A model generated the notes under the pieces. The model worked only from the letters and a program-made list of their open reading frames with translations, did not search any database and was not told where the DNA came from. Shown here in pieces: positions 33,501 through 36,747 of a stretch of DNA of 36,747 nt; position 1 is the stretch's first letter; each line of letters opens with the position of its first letter. The stretch comes from Albibeggiatoa sp964388965 (GTDB lineage: Bacteria; Pseudomonadota; Gammaproteobacteria; Beggiatoales; Beggiatoaceae). The stretch spans positions 1 through 36,747 of the forward strand of contig CAYMCP010000032.1 in the NCBI GenBank assembly GCA_964388965.1, written 5' to 3'. The position numbers and the translations under genes are program-made.

Positions 33501-35904
33501 TTTTGGTCAATTAGCATTGGATTTACTAAATCAATATCCACACTTTCAAGCTCAAACTTTATTTTCATTTCATACCTTTATCACACATACAAAAAAACAT
33601 GTTAAACAAACACTTAAACCATTAAACCAAGCTTATAAAAAAGGTTTAGAGTCTGCTGATTTAGAATTTTCTAGCCGTTCAATTTTTATACATTGTAGTC
33701 ATTCATTTGCATTAGGTTTAGAATTAAATACATTAGAACAAGAAATTTGTACTTATGAAGACGTGGTAAAACAATTAGGACAACACATTGTGTTACATCG
33801 GTTGCAGATTTTTCGTCAGGTAATATTAAATCTTACTGGACAAAGTGAAAAATTATGTCATCTAGTTGGTCGTGCTTTTGATGAAAATAAATCATTACCA
33901 AATTTAATTGCAGCTAATGATCGCACTGCAATTTGTTTAGTTTATTTGCATAAATTAATATTATGTTATTTATTTCGGGATTTGGCAGGAGCGGTACAAC
34001 ATGCTAAAAAAGCAAAAGATTATATCGAAGGTATCAGCGCAACACTGTATGAACCTATTTTTTATTTTTATGATTCATTAGTTAAAATTGCGGTAGCAGA
34101 GCGTGCAACAAAATATAAAAAAATTCAATTATTATTACAAGTATGGCGTAATCAGCAAAAATTACACAAATGGAAAAAACACGCCCCGATGAATTATTTA
34201 CATAAATATTATTTAGTTGAAGCAGAGCGTTATCGCTTACAAAAAAATGCTGCTAAGGCTATGATTTATTATAATGAAGCCATCCATTTAGCGCAAAATA
34301 ACAATTATCCTAATGAAGTTGCATTAATTAATGAATTAGCTGGATTATTTTTTATCGAGCAAAGTCAGCAAAAAATCGCCCAAGTTTATTTACGTGAAGC
34401 ACATTACACATATAAAAAGTGGGGGGCAACTGCAAAAGTACAGGATTTAGAAACTCAATATTTATCATTAATCCATCAACCAACTGCATCACAAACCAGT
34501 AAAGCAGATAAAATAAAAACTACAATTCATGCAACTTTACACTCTGAGGAGGGTGCAAACATTAATTTAGATTTAAATAGTGTTTTAAAAGCTTCTCAAG
34601 CGATTGCAGGCGAAATTGTTTTAGATAGTTTATTAGAAAATTTAATGAAAATTGTGGTCGAAAATGCAGGGGCTGAACGCGGTGTATTATTGCTTAATCA
34701 AGATGGACAACTCGTTGTTGAAGCTGAGAATGAAATTCATAAAAATAAAGTTAAAGTATTGCAATCCTTACCTTTAAATCAAGCTAATTTACCTAAAACT
34801 TTGATTAATTTTGTTGCAAGAATGAAAGAAAGTGTTGTATTACACAATGCTGGCGTTGAAGGTCAATATACTAATGATACATACATGATTCAAAATAAAA
34901 GCCAGTCCATTTTATGTATGCCATTGTTACATCAAGGGAAATTAGTTGGCGTTTTGTATTTGGAAAATCAATTAATGGCACACACTTTTACCCCACAACG
35001 CCTGGAATTATTGAGTTTATTATCATCACAAATTACGATTTCGATTGAAAATGCGCACTTATATACAAATATGACTTTACTCAATCGGGCTTATGAGCGT
35101 TTTGTACCACGAGAGTTTTTAAGCTTATTAGATAAACAAAGCGTGATGGACGTGGGTTTGGGTGATCAAGTGGAAAAAGAAATGAGTATTTTGTTTTCAG
35201 ACATTCGTGATTTTACAACGATTTCTGAGCAAATGCCACCACAACAGAATTTTGATTTTATTAATGCTTTTCTGAGTCGTATGGAGCCAAATATTTTAGA
35301 TTATAATGGTTTTATTGACAAATATATTGGTGATGCGATTATGGCTTTATTTCCAACTAATGCTGATGATGCGCTACAAGCCGCAATTGATATGTTACTC
35401 ACTTTAAAGGAATATAATAAAACACGCGGTCGTCCAGGTCGTCCAATTATTCGGATTGGGATTGGAATTCATACCGGTAAATTAATGTTGGGTACGGTTG
35501 GTGGGCGTAATCGTATGGATGGTACTGTTATTTCGGATGCAGTCAATTTAGCCTCTCGGATTGAAGGATTGACCAAATTATATGGCGCGTCTTTGTTAAT
35601 CACTGAACACACTTATCAGAAATTGGCTGATTCATCGCAGTATAAAATTCGCATGATCGATAGAGTGCGGGTTAAAGGTAAATCAGAAGCTGTGACAGTG
35701 TATGAGGTATTTAATGCAGATGATTTTCATTTAATTAAATTAAAACAGGATACTTCTAAAAGTTTTGAGCTAGGTTTACAGCTTTATCATGAGCAAAAGC
35801 TCACTTTGGCTCGTCACCATTTTGAACAGGTATTAGCGATTAATTCTCATGACGATACTGCAAAAGTTTATTTAGAGCGTTGTAAATCAGGGTTATATAA
35901 ATAA
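30580..35904 (+). CDS. Ser/Thr kinase - AAA ATPase - GAF - class III adenylate cyclase
   Basis: A 1774-residue soluble signalling protein. A protein kinase domain (1-265) has K36, the catalytic loop HKDLNPHN with D135, D154 of DFG, and GTLAYLSPEQTGR; the Gly-rich loop is poor. An AAA/STAND-type ATPase follows (about 305-620) with Walker A G336-S343 (GYAGVGKS) and Walker B FLDDLHWAD. A long helical TPR-like region (about 620-1300) precedes a GAF domain (about 1350-1495). The class III cyclase (about 1530-1705) has metal ligands D1541 (FSDIRDF) and D1585, adenine-selecting K1581 (DKYIGD) and T1649, then the VNLASR motif; Lys plus Thr is the class IIIb, adenylate-cyclase pattern. A TPR-like tail ends it. 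It likely joins phosphorylation, ATP-driven assembly and cAMP production. It stands alone, preceded by about 290 bases of very AT-rich DNA. Confidence 0.92.
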   Translation: MINLPNYHIIEKIYESVSSVIYRATRVSDNQTVILKALQEDYPSAEKIAHYKQEYKILSHLQEIEGVVKVYDQQVQQNNIITIFEIFDGQTLKKLMLTPALNKKGIDGLISFLDLAIQICQVLAEIHIANVIHKDLNPHNILFNPQTKKLCIIDFGISSLLPRENPSLKNQNQLEGTLAYLSPEQTGRMNRTLDYRTDFYGLGVTFYELLTHRLPFNTEDPIELIHCHLAKYPTAPNQLNANIPQIISDIVMKMMEKMAENRYQSAWGIKNDLEYCKKQLEEYGKIDPTFKIGQQDISYRLQLPQKLYGRTHEIQSLLTAFDNASLGESQIMLVTGYAGVGKSSLVQELYKPITAKRGYFVSGKFDQFQRNTPYSAIVIAFRNLIQQLLTESETNLIKWRGKLAAALGAEARIIIDVIPELQLIIMDEQPDVMQLNINETQARFKQLFKCFIKVFCQPEHPLVVFLDDLHWADSASLDWISMIIRESEYLFLIGAYRENEITPTHPLILCINEIEQQGTIVKNINLENLSLQDVNHFVADSLNAPLEKMYPLGALIMQKTQGNPFFMNEFLKSLYSDNLLDFDWQLFEWRWDSEKINECEITENVVATLTKKLKQLSPELQEILQRAACIGNQFQLKTLSLVCEDEFEYLLLQINLAIQEGILIQTLHSDDVSLSEFAFVHDRVQKAVYLLIDPDFKQITHWQVGQLLLENIDPSQREQYIFTIVDQLNIGIDPKDYFPMLPLFDMDIFASQVYLAELNYKAGKKAKDATAYIAAYDYFYVAIQLLTKERWHSHYELALKIYEEAIDAAYLSNCLDDVDNLSQVVFEQAHHLLDKIKTYEVKILADIARDKSLAAINIGLDILARLGEKFPKQPKIWHLFKAYLITRWVIRDKTTESLINNPPMTDKNKLAAMRIMARISVAAYSVNPELMPLLAMRMMLLSVRYGVTQEAPIAYVSYGQFLCSSVQKIEDGYRFGQLALDLLNQYPHFQAQTLFSFHTFITHTKKHVKQTLKPLNQAYKKGLESADLEFSSRSIFIHCSHSFALGLELNTLEQEICTYEDVVKQLGQHIVLHRLQIFRQVILNLTGQSEKLCHLVGRAFDENKSLPNLIAANDRTAICLVYLHKLILCYLFRDLAGAVQHAKKAKDYIEGISATLYEPIFYFYDSLVKIAVAERATKYKKIQLLLQVWRNQQKLHKWKKHAPMNYLHKYYLVEAERYRLQKNAAKAMIYYNEAIHLAQNNNYPNEVALINELAGLFFIEQSQQKIAQVYLREAHYTYKKWGATAKVQDLETQYLSLIHQPTASQTSKADKIKTTIHATLHSEEGANINLDLNSVLKASQAIAGEIVLDSLLENLMKIVVENAGAERGVLLLNQDGQLVVEAENEIHKNKVKVLQSLPLNQANLPKTLINFVARMKESVVLHNAGVEGQYTNDTYMIQNKSQSILCMPLLHQGKLVGVLYLENQLMAHTFTPQRLELLSLLSSQITISIENAHLYTNMTLLNRAYERFVPREFLSLLDKQSVMDVGLGDQVEKEMSILFSDIRDFTTISEQMPPQQNFDFINAFLSRMEPNILDYNGFIDKYIGDAIMALFPTNADDALQAAIDMLLTLKEYNKTRGRPGRPIIRIGIGIHTGKLMLGTVGGRNRMDGTVISDAVNLASRIEGLTKLYGASLLITEHTYQKLADSSQYKIRMIDRVRVKGKSEAVTVYEVFNADDFHLIKLKQDTSKSFELGLQLYHEQKLTLARHHFEQVLAINSHDDTAKVYLERCKSGLYK

Positions 35905-36032
35905 TTTAGATGATTAAAATATCAAGCATAGATTGTGTCACAACAGGAATATTGTAGCTATCGTTGCGTGGATAAAGGCTGTTTAATTCGTTTTCATTCG
36001 CTAGCTTTAATTCGCTAGTAGCTCGCAGTACA

Positions 36033-36671
36033 TTAAGACGGCGCACGAACAAAGATAAAAAATATAAGAACAACCAATGTCAGCAACCAGCCTAAGAAGA
36101 ATAAAATCATTGCCTGTTTAGCTTTTTCCTTTTCCAACCAAGTGCGCGGATGAACATCCTTGAAAAAGAAAACCAATTTACTGGCAAGATTAACGCAAAC
36201 AATATTAATTAAAAGCAATAAACCTGCTTCGTTAGCCATTTGGATATTACCCGCTCCCAGCATAACTCCAAGTGTTACAGCAGGTGGCAACAATGCAACC
36301 GCGACCATGACACCGACTAAAACACCAGACAAACCCGTTGTTAAAGAAAGTGTTGCGGCAGCCCCAGAAGCCAATGCAAGAGCAATCGAGTCGATACCAA
36401 AATGCGTGCGTGACATGAGTTCATGGCTATTAAGTTCGCCAGTCCACAGCAAACCTATGACGACGGCAATAGCGACAGCTATGACAATACCAAAAACCAG
36501 TGCTTTTATTGATTTTAGCATTAAACTTACATCGCCTAGCGCGGTTGCAAGGCTTAAAGCGAGATTAGGTCCAAGTAACGGAGCGATCACCATTGCGCCA
36601 ATAATTACAGCAACATTATTTTCGATCAAACCAATAGCCGCCACAATCGTAGCGAGCATAACAAGTAGCAC
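36033..36671 (-). CDS. DUF389-type membrane protein, N-terminus lost or broken
   Basis: The conserved membrane core of the TIGR00341/DUF389 family, with about six helices. VAVIIGAMVIAPLLGPN, ASGAAATLSLTTGLS and GVMVAVALLPPAVTLG are family hallmarks; the function is unknown. Full-length relatives carry about 100 or more extra residues before this core. Here the first possible start is GTG at 36669-36671, after the codons NNGARLDSNY, which still match the family but lack a start codon. Further upstream in the same frame TGA and TAA codons appear where relatives continue (SREELY region). So the gene is either a pseudogene or makes a shortened protein. The window ends 76 bases upstream. A 9-base direct repeat ATTCGCTAG lies just beyond its stop (35996-36017). 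Confidence 0.6.
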   Translation of the reverse strand: MLLVMLATIVAAIGLIENNVAVIIGAMVIAPLLGPNLALSLATALGDVSLMLKSIKALVFGIVIAVAIAVVIGLLWTGELNSHELMSRTHFGIDSIALALASGAAATLSLTTGLSGVLVGVMVAVALLPPAVTLGVMLGAGNIQMANEAGLLLLINIVCVNLASKLVFFFKDVHPRTWLEKEKAKQAMILFFLGWLLTLVVLIFFIFVRAPS

Positions 36672-36747
36672 GTAATTAGAATCGAGTCGCGCACCGTTAT
36701 TTCAAACTTATCTAAACCTATCCATAGATAACTATTTATCGATTTAG

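Noticed and set aside
36160..36675. 171-residue plus-strand open frame
   Set aside because: It is antisense to the DUF389 core, whose family motifs are clear; the Ala/Thr/Ile-rich product is a shadow.

Overview
The window is AT-rich chromosomal DNA of a gammaproteobacterium. It carries a gammaproteobacterial set of conserved genes (glmU, tsaD, polA, ppc, tig-clpP-clpX behind tRNA-Leu, trkA) among very large multidomain signalling proteins and short repeats of the kind found in filamentous sulfur bacteria and cyanobacteria. A heptamer array that reads TAATTGA/TAACTGA on the minus strand resembles the intergenic TAACTGA direct repeats I recall from Beggiatoaceae. I lean to a Beggiatoa-like Thiotrichales member; this is inference, not a database result.

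Layout: 1-820, a secreted c-type cytochrome with strong ribosome binding site and terminator. 851-3913 (minus), a secreted beta-propeller protein and glmU. 3947-3981, the heptamer array, in the divergent glmU/tsaD intergenic region. 4090-6331 (plus), tsaD, a PP2C-like phosphatase and a small membrane-anchored protein of unknown function. 6347-11928 (minus), polA and ppc. 12138-17883 (plus), a CHASE2-GGDEF-EAL protein followed by an O-antigen ligase/polymerase-like protein and a Wzx-like flippase, suggesting c-di-GMP signalling beside polysaccharide export. 17884-18342, a MITE-like element and degraded sequence. 18343-21736 (minus), clpX, clpP, tig and tRNA-Leu(UAG). 21747-22053, a decayed TnpB/IS200-IS605-type remnant.

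22428-27598 (plus) is a compact signalling operon: membrane sensor kinase, stand-alone receiver, and a REC-HisKA-HATPase-REC-PP2C hybrid. trkA follows. 29024-30289 (minus) holds a doubtful small ORF, a PsiE-like membrane protein and a thioredoxin-fold protein. 30580-35904 encodes a 1774-residue kinase-ATPase-GAF-adenylate cyclase. The right edge has a DUF389-type membrane protein whose upstream coding sequence looks broken by stop codons.

The dominant theme is signalling: c-di-GMP, phosphorelay, Ser/Thr phosphorylation and dephosphorylation, and cAMP all meet within 37 kb. No new defence system, CRISPR array or prophage was seen. The best candidates for something unusual are the kinase/PP2C hybrid operon, the giant kinase-cyclase, the PP2C plus small anchored protein pair after tsaD, and the repeat families.
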